A stretch of DNA of 64,000 nt from Camellia lanceoleosa (lineage: Eukaryota; Streptophyta; Magnoliopsida; Ericales; Theaceae). The stretch lies in NCBI GenBank assembly GCA_025200525.1, contig CM045758.1, positions 170,018,101 to 170,082,100 of the forward strand. Direction: 5' to 3'. The notes below the pieces were generated by a model, which saw only the letters and a list, made by a program, of their open reading frames with translations, was not told the origin of the DNA and did no database searches. Below, one piece after another: positions 46,882 through 59,145 of this stretch (the first letter of the stretch is position 1; each line of letters begins with the position of its first letter). The position numbers were made by a program, and so were the translations under genes.

Positions 46882-47820
46882 CTTAATGAGTTTCAAAACA
46901 TGTCTAAACTTGACTCGTTTATATAATGAGCTAATCTTAAACGAGTTTTTAATGATCTATACACAAATCAAGCTCAAACAACTTGATTTTTTATAATGCA
47001 TATATGATATCTAGCCGAGTAGTAAATTGTTCAAGTTGACTTGCAAACTCAACAAACTTTAAAATATGGTCAAACTGTAAGAATTTTTTTCTTAATGTGG
47101 CTTATGCATAATTATACTAGATTCATCTCATTAAATAAGATACATGAACATCAATTAGATGGTGACTAATTATTGATAAATGCACCTATATATACAATGT
47201 ATAGAAGACTAATGCTAATGCATATTGAATGTGATGGATTCATTATGAATAAATCTTAGAGATGCACATTGTATCTATTATGAATATGTAAGATACATTA
47301 GTCTTATCTAATGAATTCATTAAATATAAAAGATGCATTATGTATCATGAATGTATAAGATACATTAATCTATTTAATGAAGTTCATTGAATGAATGGTT
47401 CTTTGATGGGAAGAATAATAGTATAAATAGTGTAAGGTCCCAAACCATACTCTCCATCAAAAACTTAAGTTGTCACCATAAGAAGGCTCCTATCGCCTAG
47501 AGAGAGAAGTGGTTTGAAGATCTTAGACAAGTCAAGAACTTAAAGATCAAGATCTTCCATTCAAGATTTCTCTTTCTTAAAAGAGAATTTCATACTATCA
47601 TGGATCAATGTATGTATTCACTTATTTTGTATATTAGAAATTCATATAGTTTTCATGTATGGAATTGAATCCTTAATGGTTTTTAGTTTATGTTCCGCAA
47701 AGTTTTTATATCACAAACTTAATTTGTTTACATAATGAACTAATCTTAAACAAATTTTTAACAACCCAAATATGAGTCGAATTCAAATAATTTGATTCAT
47801 TTTACAACTTTAAGCATGGT
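46882..47820. mobile_element. Possible solo LTR (Copia-like) between two direct repeats
   Basis: About 46905-47015 and 47715-47815 are diverged copies of the same ~110-bp sequence ('aaacttgactcgtttatataatgagctaat' type). Between them, about 47080-47700, is a block with a TATA-like 'gtataaatagtgt', a short leader and an end resembling Copia LTR ends ('gttccgca'). No target duplication or primer site fixes the borders, so the call is tentative. Confidence 0.3.
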
Positions 47821-48850
47821 TTTCATATTTTTTTACACTTCTTGTGTATCCGTTTGGTGTTGTTTATTGGGGTTGTTTGCGGCCTTTCTATTTTGTTAAT
47901 TTGGATTACTATAACTAAACATATTACTTATACTATGCACAGATATAAATAAATAATTAAAACTTAGTTTCAAAATTAAAAATAATAATATAAAATTTAC
48001 TTTTATTATGTAGTAAAAATGATTTATAATCAATTTAATTTTATTGTATGTTCTAAGTTCTTAATAAAATAAATAAATTTCATAATTTAATTGGTAAAAA
48101 TAAAAATTATATTTACAATAAAATATAAATACATTTCGTTTTATAAGTTTTGTAATTTTAATTTACCATATAATAGTAGTAAATTACATTTGTTAATATA
48201 CTAATTTTTCTTATTTTGTAAAACCCAAAAATTTGTCTATTCAAAATTGTAAATTGCCGTGTATCATATAACTCTTACGTAAAAATGGATTAGGATTGAT
48301 TTGTGGTGTTGGATTAAACATTAGAAGTGACCTAAAAGCTACTCGACTCAATATTTAATGTGACCTTCACCTAATTATTAAAATTGTCTTTATCGATTCA
48401 TGTCTGGTATGAGTTAGTTTGGAGATTCCAATATTGTATTAAATATTAAAAATTAGACTATAAAATCTAATTCGAGCCTTTTTTTTCTTCAATAATTCTA
48501 GGTTTAGGCTATAATACATCATATTTTAATAAGTCAATATCATTAAAAAAATAATAATAATAATAATATTAATGTTTACAGTGGTTTTTATCAATCAATA
48601 AAAAAAATTATAAATATTAAGATAATAACATTTGAACAAATTCTAACATAAAATTTTTACTTTAAAACTTTATCTCCTACACTTTTTTTTTTTTTGACTC
48701 TGTAAATAATTTTTAAGATAGCAATTAAAATAAATTTCAATCATTATTATATGAAGAGACCTATGTGATAAGAGTTTGTAGCATACAATTTTAAAAAGTA
48801 ATATTGATTCAAAATTTTCAGTATGAAAAATATTTACGCAACTTTATATT
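47821..48850. other. AT-rich intergenic DNA
   Basis: No gene, RNA or clear repeat seen. Confidence 0.4.
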
Positions 48851-49004
48851 ATGTTTTATTCATGAATTTGGGTAAGAATTTCAAATGAAAAAGGAAAAAG
48901 ATAGGTGAAATGTGAATAAAATATAACTTTATTTTACTTAACTTTACACGCCTTTTCATTTTTTCTTTCAAAATTTCTACCCAAAATCATGAGCCAAACA
49001 CATC
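48851..49004. mobile_element. Foldback MITE (GTTTGG-type)
   Basis: Imperfect inverted repeat: 'tgttttattcatgaatttgggtaagaattt' against the reverse complement of 'aaatttctacccaaaatcatgagccaaacaca'. The centre shares 'aggtgaaatgtgaataaaat' with the element at 54060-54218. Confidence 0.5.
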
Positions 49005-51863
49005 ATCAATGTTTGAAAGAAGTTTTGAATCCATTATTGTATTGATATACACTATCTAAAAAAAATCTATATAATATTTGGTGGGAGAAACAAGTTCTTA
49101 AAATGGATTATCAATCACATTATAAGAGAATAAAAGTTAACCAATAAAAGATTTTTAAAATATTTAAAAAATTAAATATCAAGAGAAATAAACAATGGAA
49201 GATATAAATTGATTATTGCATTTTAGTTATACAAAAATCAAAATTTTGAAACTGATCTTTTTCAAATTTCTAAATTTAAATTTTTAAATGGAGTAATTAA
49301 CTTTCTTTTTGAAATATGTAAATCAAGGCATAATAAGATTTTTTTTATTTTTTTAGAAATGATTCAATAAAAGCTATAAGATTTTTTTGAAAAATTTTAA
49401 AACTGATTAGTTAACTTTACTGTTCAAATTTCTAAATTTAAATTTAGAAATTGATTAATTAACTTTTTATTTTAAAATGTGTAAATTAAGGCCAAATAAA
49501 AAAAATTAATGATTCAATAAAAGTTAGAATATATATATATTTAAAATTTTAAAATTTGATTAGTTAACTTTCCTTTCAAATTTCCAAATTTGAAATTTAT
49601 AAATGGATTAATTAACTTTCCATTTGAAATATGTAAATCAATGCATAATAAGATTTTTTTTTTTATTTTAAAACTAATTAGTTAACTTTCCTTTTCAAAT
49701 TTCTAAATTAATTAATTTTCCTTTTGACATGTGTAAATCAAGCCATAATAAAATTTTTAAATAATTCGATAAAAGTTAGCTAATAGAACATATTTAATTA
49801 TCTAAAAAATAAAAATTTTAGAAAAATAGTATGAGAGTTTTGATTTTCACAATACTCTTCTCATTAAAACCCCCATTTTCTTTAATATATTGTATATATT
49901 TTTGATATAATTTATATTTACAGTTTATGAAATTGAAATAATTTAAATAAGTAAAATATATATATATACATATTATCAACAAATTAATGCTTTCATTGTG
50001 TCTTCTACTTTCTTTTCACTAGCTTTCAATTTACAAGAGGTTGACTCATTCAAAGCTCCACAACTCCACCTAATATGCAAGTAAAATGGAATGCAAAACA
50101 AAATTACTATTAAAAAAATATTTATAATGATGTGTAAGTTGCATTTTTACAATAGTCCTCTTTTAACCAAATGAATTTTTTTGTTTTCTTTTTATTGAGC
50201 AAAGTTACAAGACTCCTTCACACTTTTATCAACTATCTACTGCCCTCTCCCAAACCTTTTGCACTTCTCTCCTTTGGACTCTTAAGAGGGCAATTTTGTC
50301 ATTTGTGAAAAATTACAAACTAAAATCAAATATAGTGCCAAAATTTTTATATAATCTTTTCACACACAATAATGTGATTTATTATGATCTTCTCATATCC
50401 AAACAAAAGAGTGATCTTTTAGCCTCATAATCTTAAAATTACTACAATCACATGCACCTTATAACTAACGAACAAAATAATATAATTTCATACTTTTTAA
50501 GTTATAACTTAAAAAAAGAAAATAAAAAAAATTTAAAAAAAAAAAAAGTCATAATCAAACAACATATAAGGCATAACTAAAGATTTCGTGAATCATAACT
50601 AAAATAAGACATAACTAAAGAAGAAAATGATATAACTTAAGGTTGCATATGGTAGAAGGTGTATATGGTAGAATTTCCCATTATTTATAAATAGTAATAA
50701 ATATACCAACAAAATTTATTGTATAAAATGATATAGTTGTTTTTCCATCCTTTTCTTTCATAGCAAAACACAAATATTAAAAACATTATTATCATATCAT
50801 TTTATATAGAATTTCTATATAAAATTCTGCTTCTTTTACTTTTATATAGGGGAAACTTTAGATGTGATTACGTTTTAAAATTCTGTTTATGCTGTATTTT
50901 TCAAAGAATAAAATAAGAAATGTAACCTTACACGTCGTGTGAACGTGAAAAGAAAATTGTTTTTGATGTTCACACCTCCACCCAAGGTACGAAATATATT
51001 TAAATCAAACAACAATATGTACATAGAACTCATTTGGAAAAAAATTATTGTCTCACATTTATTTTATATGTACATCCCACATTACATTAATTAAATTTGA
51101 ACAACACAATAATTTTTTTAATTTTTTTTTTTATACATATCTTTTTGTGACGAAAAATTATATTAATCTCTCTTAAGATTTAAAAAAATATAATAAATTT
51201 TACAATTTTGATATAATTATATTAATTTTTTTTAATAAAATTAAATAAATCAAAACTAATCCAAATAATACGAAAATATAAAAATAAATGATATAGAGCA
51301 TCGATTGCCAAGGTAGTAAAGGAAGGAAATGGTAAACTCGACAGGTAGTGTGAACGCAAGAAGAAAAATGAAAGGAAGCATGTCATTGGGATCAAAGCAA
51401 TCGAAAGAAAAGAGAGAAAAAAAAATAATCACACGAGGCAGGGACAGTGAGGACCGACTACAGATTGCTTGTCTAGTGGTGCTGGTGTGGAGGTGCTTTT
51501 AAAAAGGGGTTATTTATTTTAATTTATAATTCCTTCGAAAGTGCATTTCTTTCTTATTTATTACAAATTGTATTAGATTATATATTTTTTAAAAGTAGTC
51601 CGAGGTTGTATAAATAAAAAAGAAAATTAGCAGTTGACATATGGGCATAAATTTGAGCAATGGGTCCCTCTCACTCCATCAGCCAACGAATAAAATATTT
51701 AAAAATTATTTTTAATATTAGCCTTTAATAATTGTTCGCACTTATTTATTTTTTATTAGTCATTATTGTTGCACTGAATCGAGCAATCTCCCACTCTTTC
51801 CCATACAAAATTATATTTTATTTTAAATCTCTTATAATTTTTTTAGTCTTTCGTAGGAGTGAG
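49005..51863. other. AT-rich intergenic DNA with a degenerate tandem repeat
   Basis: Between about 49235 and 49800 four diverged copies of a 118-165-bp unit ('gattagttaactttc...aaatttctaaattt...gtaaatcaaggcataataa...gattcaataaaagtta') lie head to tail. The rest, including a purine-rich patch at 51300-51440, shows no gene I can support. Confidence 0.45.
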
Positions 51864-52498
51864 TAGGGCTGCAAACGAGCCGAGCTGAGTCGATTGAGCT
51901 TTAGTATGTTTAAACTTGTTTATTAAGATTTTAACGAGTTCAAGCTTGAGCTCGAGCTGAATAAAAATTTAACGAATCGAGCTCGAGCCAAGTTGGCTTA
52001 TGCTCGACTTGAACCCGAGCCTATTCACGAGCCTTAACGAGTCAAAAAATTTATAAATTCATATTTGCATATGAGATTAAAGTTATAATTAAAACTTTAA
52101 TTATACAATTATATATACAATATATATAAACATACTAAAAAAAAAGTCCATATTTTATTAAAATAATAATATCTACTACCACTATTATACAAATGTACTA
52201 TCTATAGTTAACTATTATTTACATTTATATTTTTTAAATATATAAATAGCATATTTCTCTTATTTTTTATACATATTTTTATATTATTTAATATATAAAT
52301 AATAAATATTAAACGAGCCAACTAACAAGCCGAGCTTACGAGCCGAGCTTTAGAATGTTTGGACTTGTTTATTAAAAATTTAACGAATTCGAGCTCGAGC
52401 TCGAACGCAAAAAAAAATTAAAGAACCGAGTTCGAACGATCTCTTACCGAGCCAAGCTCGAGATTATTCATGAACGGCTCTGTTCATTTGCAGCCCTA
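51864..52498. mobile_element. hAT-like non-autonomous element, 635 bp
   Basis: Terminal inverted repeats TAGGGCTGCAAA at both ends, flanked by GGAGTGAG (51856-51863) and GGCGTGAG (52499-52506), an 8-bp target duplication with one mismatch, as expected for hAT elements. The interior has subterminal 'gagccgagct/gagctcgagc' motifs on both sides and an AT-rich core without ORFs. Confidence 0.75.
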
Positions 52499-54059
52499 GG
52501 CGTGAGAGAGATTTATAATCAAAATGCCATTGTTATTATTCATTTTATAATAAATGATATATTTGGCAACAGTGATTTATATATATGTAGTTTTCACCTA
52601 CCTCTTCTTTGTTTATTCAAATTATGCAGAGAACATATTATATTGGTTGTGAAATCTTTCTTGGTTCAGTTGTGAATTTTTTTTGGTTGAATTGATACTG
52701 GATTTTTTATGCATTTGCACAGCCTCATAACAATATTTGAGTTTATTTATGATATATTGATAACGAGATTATTATGCTAGGTAATTGTAAAAGCACATGT
52801 ATTTTTATTTTTTTGGCAGATCAAAAACAATAACATCAATATGTTATTTTTTTTTTTTTTTAATATAAGATTTGAAAATTAATTTTTAAATTTTTGCACG
52901 ACCCCATCAACAAAAAAAATTTGGACCCACCATTGTCTAAACGTGTTAACAAATGTAGGCGGGATATAACTGTTTCCTATGTCATACTATATGTGGATTG
53001 GCAAATTATATTCATACAAAAAATATGTGAAGAATTTGCTATTAGAATTATGTGGTAGTGTCGTTTATGCAATTAATAGTGAACTTGATGAGTTTTTTTA
53101 TTTTGAAGTAATAGGTCGATTGTGTGGCCACATTATTGTATACAGACTTTTTTATATGTTTTTTCAACAATGATAGAAAGTTCTAATATTTGAACTCTAA
53201 AGAGAGCTCCACACATGTAGCAATGAAAAAAAATAAATAAATAAAAACACACACACAAACACACACATTACATCACAAGTGAACCTCACCCATTTAGAGC
53301 TCTTCTAGAGCTTTCTTTCTAGAACTCTCAATCATTTTTCATGTTTTTTATATTTGTATAGCATAACTCATGTAGATTTGTAACTTTTGAGATTTATGAC
53401 CTCAGTAAATCATATTGTACTTAATTATGAAATTTATAGTCTTAATTCTAATTCTATGGTACTTAATTATAAAATTTTATAGCAGTTAAATTTATGAGAA
53501 AATACTGATCAAATACAAGAATATAAATTTTGGATGTTTATATCATAGAGCAATTTGTTGGACTATGGAGCAATTTAAGTTTGGTGGATTAATGGAGTGG
53601 TCTAGCATGTTAATAGATGATCATGTCGATGAATTTGGTGTGGAAAGTTTTAGTTAAGGAAGCCCATGAGAGGTATTTGCTTAATGTTGTTAATGAATTT
53701 GCTGGGTAACAGGGTAAGGTGAAGAGCTGCATAATGGGGATGGATGTCAAGCTAGGTGAAAGCTTTGGCCTTCAAAGAAGAGCTTATCACTTGAAATGAA
53801 CCTCCAAGAAATTTTGTTAGAAACTGGAGGCTCAAATGGTGGTGGTGGTGGTGGTGGTTGAACAGTGTTTCAGGGATTGGTGATTTGTGTTGGCAGATCG
53901 TCCAAGCTAGTTGTTCTGCAAAACAAGCGGACCATTGCGCCTTGGCCATTTTGAAGTCCATTCTAAAGAACGAAAAAATCCCTTCAATTCCCCCCCCCCA
54001 ATGGTATGGCAAACAATTTGAAGATGGTTGATTGGTTAGGTATTATTTGTTACTTCATT
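52499..54059. other. Intergenic DNA with a (GGT)n run
   Basis: No gene assigned. A GGT microsatellite lies at about 53836-53860 and a C10 run at about 53990. About 53880-53970 has exon-like composition and a short open reading (IGDLCWQIVQASCSAKQADH) that I do not recognise; it could be an exon fragment of a dead gene. Confidence 0.35.
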
Positions 54060-54218
54060 TGCTGTGTTTGGTTGGGGGATTTGGGGAGGGATTTGGAAAG
54101 GGAAAGGGAAAAGGTGTGTGAAACTAGGTGAAATTTAAGCATGTTTTATTCATATTTCACCTACCTTTTCTATTTTCCTTTCCAAATCCCTCCTCAAATT
54201 CCTCAACCAAACACAGCA
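54060..54218. mobile_element. Foldback MITE with TGCTGTGTTTGGTTG ends
   Basis: Inverted repeat TGCTGTGTTTGGTTG / CAACCAAACACAGCA, with imperfect pairing continuing inward for about 70 bp on each side, so that the whole element forms a hairpin. No ORF; the target duplication is unclear. Confidence 0.75.
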
Positions 54219-56584
54219 TGAGAGTAGTTGGGAGAGAAAAAATTGAGAGAAAATAGTTTTTGATCGACTTTAAATATGGTTTGATAGTTACATATTTGTA
54301 AATATGATTCAATTTAGGACATTTCATTAAAAAAAAGGTATGACAACCTTTGTTTCATACATTAGTGTATATATATGGTGATTTTAGTTGTTTATGATTA
54401 AATCTATGAAATTGTAATAAAGTTCTTATTATATAAAAGATGATTTTATTATTTTTATAAAATGAAAATAAAAAATTATATTTTATTTTTAATCCTATGG
54501 CATTGGATTAAAAACTCCCTCGTCATTAGAACGCAAATCTAGCTCTTGACATCTCAAGTCCAATAAAACTCGGAATCTCATCTCATTTTTTATATGTAAT
54601 CTCATGTCATTTTTTCAGCACCATACATGATTTACATGGAGCTCAAGAATTATCACCCCAATACCCTTCCCAAACCTGCAATCAACATAGCCTCTGCCAT
54701 AGTCCCCTTATTTTATTTTTTTGGAAATGGCTGGTTATTGACACTTGTTGCTCCCTTCTAAACACCCAACTAAAAAACAAAATAAATTACACTAACTTTT
54801 CTTACAACGTAAAAAATTATTTGGCAAGTGCTTTTTGACACAATTATAATATAGTCTGATAATATTAAAATTTTTGTAACACTTTTTTACCTTCTTTCCA
54901 TTAAAAGTACTGATTTTAGGCTCAGAAGTTTGGATGATAGTTTCAAAAATGACTTTTTATAGATTTGAAATGTTTAACCTTTGTGAAATTTTTTTCAATA
55001 AATCAAACCCTTTAAGCCTCGTTTGTATTCAGAGATAAAATAAAGAAGATTGGTAGTGAACGGATTAATAGTGAGAGAATTAAGTTTGTTTTGATGGTAG
55101 TTGTTAATGTGAAAATTTAAAATTATGATTTTTACTTAATAAAAAATACAAAAACATTAAACATTAATGTTAAAAAAAATACCCAACATACAAAAAAAAA
55201 ATAAAAAATAAAAAAAACCTAATCTCATAGGACTAATTTCCTAATACCATATTCATCTTCTCCCTCTCAATCCTAATACCAAGATCCATCATAATCCATA
55301 AAATTATGAATCCCCTCTCTATCTTTTAAAATCCCACCTCAATCTCAATCTCAATCTCAATCAAAATCAAAATCAGCCTAACATTCTATTCACTGAACAA
55401 ATGGCACTCAAATCTGCGGATTAGAGTAGATCCCTATCAAATTCACAAATTCAAACATTAAATTCTCAAATTTCAAAGTTGGGTTTGAATCAAGGACTTT
55501 TTTTTTTTTTTTTTTAAATGATATGGACAAGGAAAAAAGCAAAACAAAGAAGAAATGAAATAAAAGTAAATTTCTTTTAATTTTTCGTTATCTACCCCTT
55601 TTCCTTGATAATTCTTTTTAAATCTAAATGAATTCAATGTTTGACCGACAACCATACGTAAATTATAGGGAGATAACACACTAACATGTTTTCTTTTTGA
55701 GATTTTATATAAAAGATTTTGCAACTGAAACTAGTAAGGTTAAAAAAATAGTACGAGGGATTCATGCTATTGGACCTATATTGATCCGAATGTATGTTTT
55801 TTAAAATTTATTTTTTATATTAGGATAAATTACAAAATTTAATTAAAATACGAATAACTTCTGTAATTTTAAAAATTACATTCTATTTAAATAATTTTTA
55901 ATTTTATAATAAATTATCTATTTTATTATTAATGAATCATTAAGTCAATTAATACTTTTTAATAATATTAAAAATATATTTTAATTAATAATTTAAATAA
56001 TTTTATTATTATATAAGACAATAATTATAAATTTATTTTCTTAAACTCCCAAATAATCCAAAAAGCTAAAAAGTTACTCAAAAAGTTAAAAAATTAACAC
56101 TATTTACCAAAAATCAATAATTACAGCTGCACAACTCCTAATTCAAATTTTTCTCTAAAAATCAATTTTCACAATTTTTTATTACACATTTTTTTATAAA
56201 AAGTCAAAAAATTAACCCAAACATCTATATTTTCAACCTCAATTTTTTAGTAAAAAAAAATAAAAAGTGCACTTATTTACCCTTCTCAAACTTGACCTAA
56301 ATAAAAAAATTCAAATAAAAATATTTGTAAATTTTTCAATTACGGGGGGCAATCTATATTTATAATTTACCCTTTACACTATAATGTAGTTAGTATTTTA
56401 AGACGAAAATTCTTGCCAAAACACAGTAGTTGCCATTCCAAATTCACATTATGTACAAACTAACCTCCCCCTTAAAAAACCTTCAAACACAACCAAAAAA
56501 AAGGCCAAACCACACCAACAAACCCTACATTACAAAATTACTCCCAAGGCAAACCGTCGAACGGCGTCGTCAATCTTCTTCTTC
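54219..56584. other. AT-rich intergenic DNA
   Basis: A (TCAATC)n-like run lies at 55340-55375. About 56050-56300 has the 'aaaaagtcaaaa..accaaac' style of the MITEs above but no defined ends. The last 150 bp would contain the 3' UTR of the minus-strand CRAL-TRIO gene. Confidence 0.4.
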
Positions 56585-57199
56585 TTATGAGATACACCTC
56601 ATGGAATACGTTGGCGCAGGGGAATCCATTGCGGGCGCACAGTACACCCGCGGGTGATCACTCTCCAAACCATAGTCCATCATCGGACGGTACTCCAGAT
56701 CCTCATCATGATCGTACACGAACTCAGGAATCTCAATCTCGTTCCTTCTCACGTGGTCCCACAGGTAGTCCAACCTGCTCACATACCTTAGCTTTCCATA
56801 CAGACTGGAAACAGATCAATGCGCAAGTTAGATTTAATCGCTACGCAAATGCTAAAATGCGCCTGGAGAAAGAGAGAGAGAGAGCGCGCGAGAATGTTTA
56901 CCCTCCGCTGAAAATGAAGCGGCCGAAGGTGGCGAGGAAGAGCCTGGATTGTAGGCCTGGGTGGAGGAAGTAGACAGCCTCCAGATTTTCCCGGACGTTG
57001 ATCGGAATCGCATCGTAGATCGATCGTAGGGCTGAGATTCCAGGAAAATTCTCGCTCCTTTGAACATCGGTGTGCACGTACAACACAGAAAAAGGCTTCT
57101 TCTCCAGTTTAGCAAAGATCTTCTCTTCCAGATACTTCTTCAGAGAGTCAACACTCACAATCCGAGCTGATAACATAACCAAGAAAATCAATCAAAATC

Positions 57200-57245
<46 letters not shown>

Positions 57246-57384
57246 AGTTGATTAAATTACCAGGGAAGAACTTTCCGGTAATACGGAGGATGCTTCGGCC
57301 TCGTTTATCTTTGCCTTGGATCTTGAAGACATCAAGCTTCTGGATCAGAAGTTCTTGATCAAATTGAGAGGACTGAGAAGACAT
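56585..57384 (-). CDS. CRAL-TRIO (GDAP2/SEC14-like) domain protein, three exons
   Basis: Exons 57384-57261, 57166-56902 and 56804-56585 join at GT..AG sites with consistent phases to 609 nt, 202 aa. The protein starts MSSQSSQFDQELLIQKLDVF; the CRAL-TRIO-type domain of the divergent GDAP2 class covers roughly residues 15-155, with FSVLYVHTDVQ, SIYDAIPINVRENLEAVYFL and HPGLQSRLFLATFGRFIFSG as the most typical parts. The tail is acidic (VYDHDEDLEYRP). Small plant proteins of this type, annotated as SEC14-like or GDAP2-like, have about this length; lipid binding is presumed from the fold and the exact role is unknown. The first ATG gives the family N-terminus. Intron 1 is only 94 bp and contains a TA/GA microsatellite. 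Confidence 0.9.
57199..57243. repeat. (TA)n(GA)n microsatellite in intron 1 of CRAL-TRIO gene
   Basis: (TA)8 followed by (GA)13 on the plus strand; on the transcript it reads (TC)n(TA)n within a 94-bp intron and takes up about half of it. Confidence 0.9.
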
Positions 57385-58588
57385 GATTTCTTTCTATCTT
57401 GCTTCGGTTGAAGAAATGTATGATCTTGCTTTTGCTAAATATATTGGGAATCGATTCTAGAGAGAAACGAAAAGCGGTAGAGATTGAGATTGGACATTAT
57501 TGTCGATAGAGAAATGCTGAGCAAATTAATGGATTTTTTATTTTTTGATCGGCCTCAGCAAATTAATGGATAACAAGACAAAAGTGTTTATCCGCAAAAA
57601 ACAGAGGAGATGTGGAAGCGGATGGAATGGGAATGGAAGGAGGGGAGAGAGACTCAAAAGAAGGAATATTCGGAAGGATGTTCCGTTTCTTGGACTGGGT
57701 GAGGATGATGATGATGCGTGGGTCGTGGGAAAGGGTAGGTCCCACACCTACTGATTGCGGATCCCGGGATAGTGAAGGAGGATCTGGACCGTCCGTCTTT
57801 CAAGGGGGAAGAGATTCTACCAACACTATTGTTCGATTGGACGTGGCTTGGTAAGCGTTGATACACGTCATTGGGACTCTTACCTTTATGCAATTTATAA
57901 TTTTAAAATTTGTTGCTAGTAAATGATTTTATTATTAATAATAATAAAAATTTTGTTCAAAATTTTATTTTATTTTTTATTATTTTAAAATATTATTTTT
58001 TTCAAAAATTAAGAAATATAATAATATAAATTTATTATTTTATTTTTTTTAAACTCATTAATAACACATAAAAAATATAATTATAACAATTAATATTTCT
58101 AAAAAAAATGTAATATTAAAGAGTAATTTAAAAAAATTAATATTTTTAAAATATAATAATTGTACTACAAAAAAAAATTTAAATAGACTATTATTTTGAA
58201 ACGGATCTATAATAAGAAGAATAACGTATTAAACTCGTTTTTCAAATTTTTGTTTCGTTTATAAATGAGTCGATTTTGAAATAACTATTTACAATTTTTT
58301 AGGATTCATTTGAGAATTGGATTGATTTTTTAATTTTTTAGTTATTTTAGTCTATAATTAAAAAAATCTTGTTTGAAATGAATTTTTTTGACTCTTTTAG
58401 ACTCTTTTTTTTGTGTGACTATTTTAACCCCGTAGCCTTATGCCAAACGAATACTTGGAACTTCTCCAACCGTTGTTGCTATAATGCCATTACTATTGCT
58501 ATTGCTATAATTTGACAATATGGTGCTCCAATGATCATTTGTTATTTTAGCAAATCTTAACCAACTTTTTCTCCAAGTTTGTAAGTGT
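57385..58588. other. 5' flank of CRAL-TRIO gene and AT-rich DNA
   Basis: The first 500 bp are GC-richer and likely hold the promoter; AATATATTT on the minus strand (57445-57437), about 55 bp above the ATG, is a possible TATA box. A 15-bp phrase 'agcaaattaatggat' is repeated near 57518 and 57557. Open frames at 57545-57890 on both strands overlap and look spurious. Confidence 0.4.
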
Positions 58589-58781
58589 TGTTATAGCGAT
58601 CCCGAGTTTTACCCCTTGTTGTACAGTGATCCGGACTTGTGTCCGTAGATGTTAGCAGTTGTTTAAATCTTGTTTACGTCCTTTCATACTTTGTATTTGA
58701 GTTATATGATGTGTTGGGCAGGTTTATTACAGGTTGGTTGTGTTTGGGAGCAAATGGTTGCTGTTCAGAATTTTGGTCCTT

Positions 58782-59131
58782 CGCTCGAGCGAGGTGTTTG
58801 TCGCTCGAGCGAGCTCTTTGTTTTGGATCCTTCGCTCGAGCTAGGGTTTGATCGCTCGAGCGAGAGTTGAGTTTTGTATCTAGTGAATCGAGCGAGAAGT
58901 CTTGCGCTTGAGCATGCGTCTGCGTCTCATTTTGACCTGAGAGCTGTGTTTCTTGGCTCGAGCGAGGTGTATGTTTTGAGTTTCCTCGCTCGAGCGAGCA
59001 TTCTGTCGCTCAAGCGTGCTTCTGGGTTGCAGACCTGAAGCTTCGAGTTGTTGGCTCGAGCGAGACTTTCTTCGCTCAAGCGAGTACTCTTTGTGTCTGG
59101 TTGATCGAGCGACCAATCCTTCGCTCGAGTG
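58782..59131. repeat. Array of paired CGCTCGAGCG palindromes (second element)
   Basis: Palindromes or near matches start at 58782/58802, 58833/58853, 58885/58905, 58987/59007, 59053/59073 and 59102/59122, every pair exactly 20 bp apart, plus one unpaired copy at 58955. Sequences between palindromes differ. The array ends 7 bp before a TATA box. Confidence 0.88.
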
Positions 59132-59138
59132 AGCTTGT

Positions 59139-59145
59139 TATATAT
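59139..59145 (+). promoter_or_regulatory. TATA box of second Tekay-like LTR
   Basis: TATATAT directly after the palindrome array, followed by a telobox AAACCCTAG at 59197-59205 and a CT-rich leader with (TC)n. Confidence 0.6.

Noticed and set aside
51940..52410. Further members of the CGCTCGAGCG palindrome array in the hAT-like element
   Set aside because: The motifs are GAGCTCGAGC-type, without the 20-bp pairing and with different flanks; a separate subterminal repeat is more likely.
53752..54012. 86-codon minus-strand frame with a poly-His run
   Set aside because: The His run is a (GGT)n microsatellite read in reverse; nothing else supports a gene.
57545..57893. Overlapping open frames on both strands upstream of the CRAL-TRIO gene
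   Set aside because: Five frames overlap, none resembles a known family, and the position fits a promoter region.
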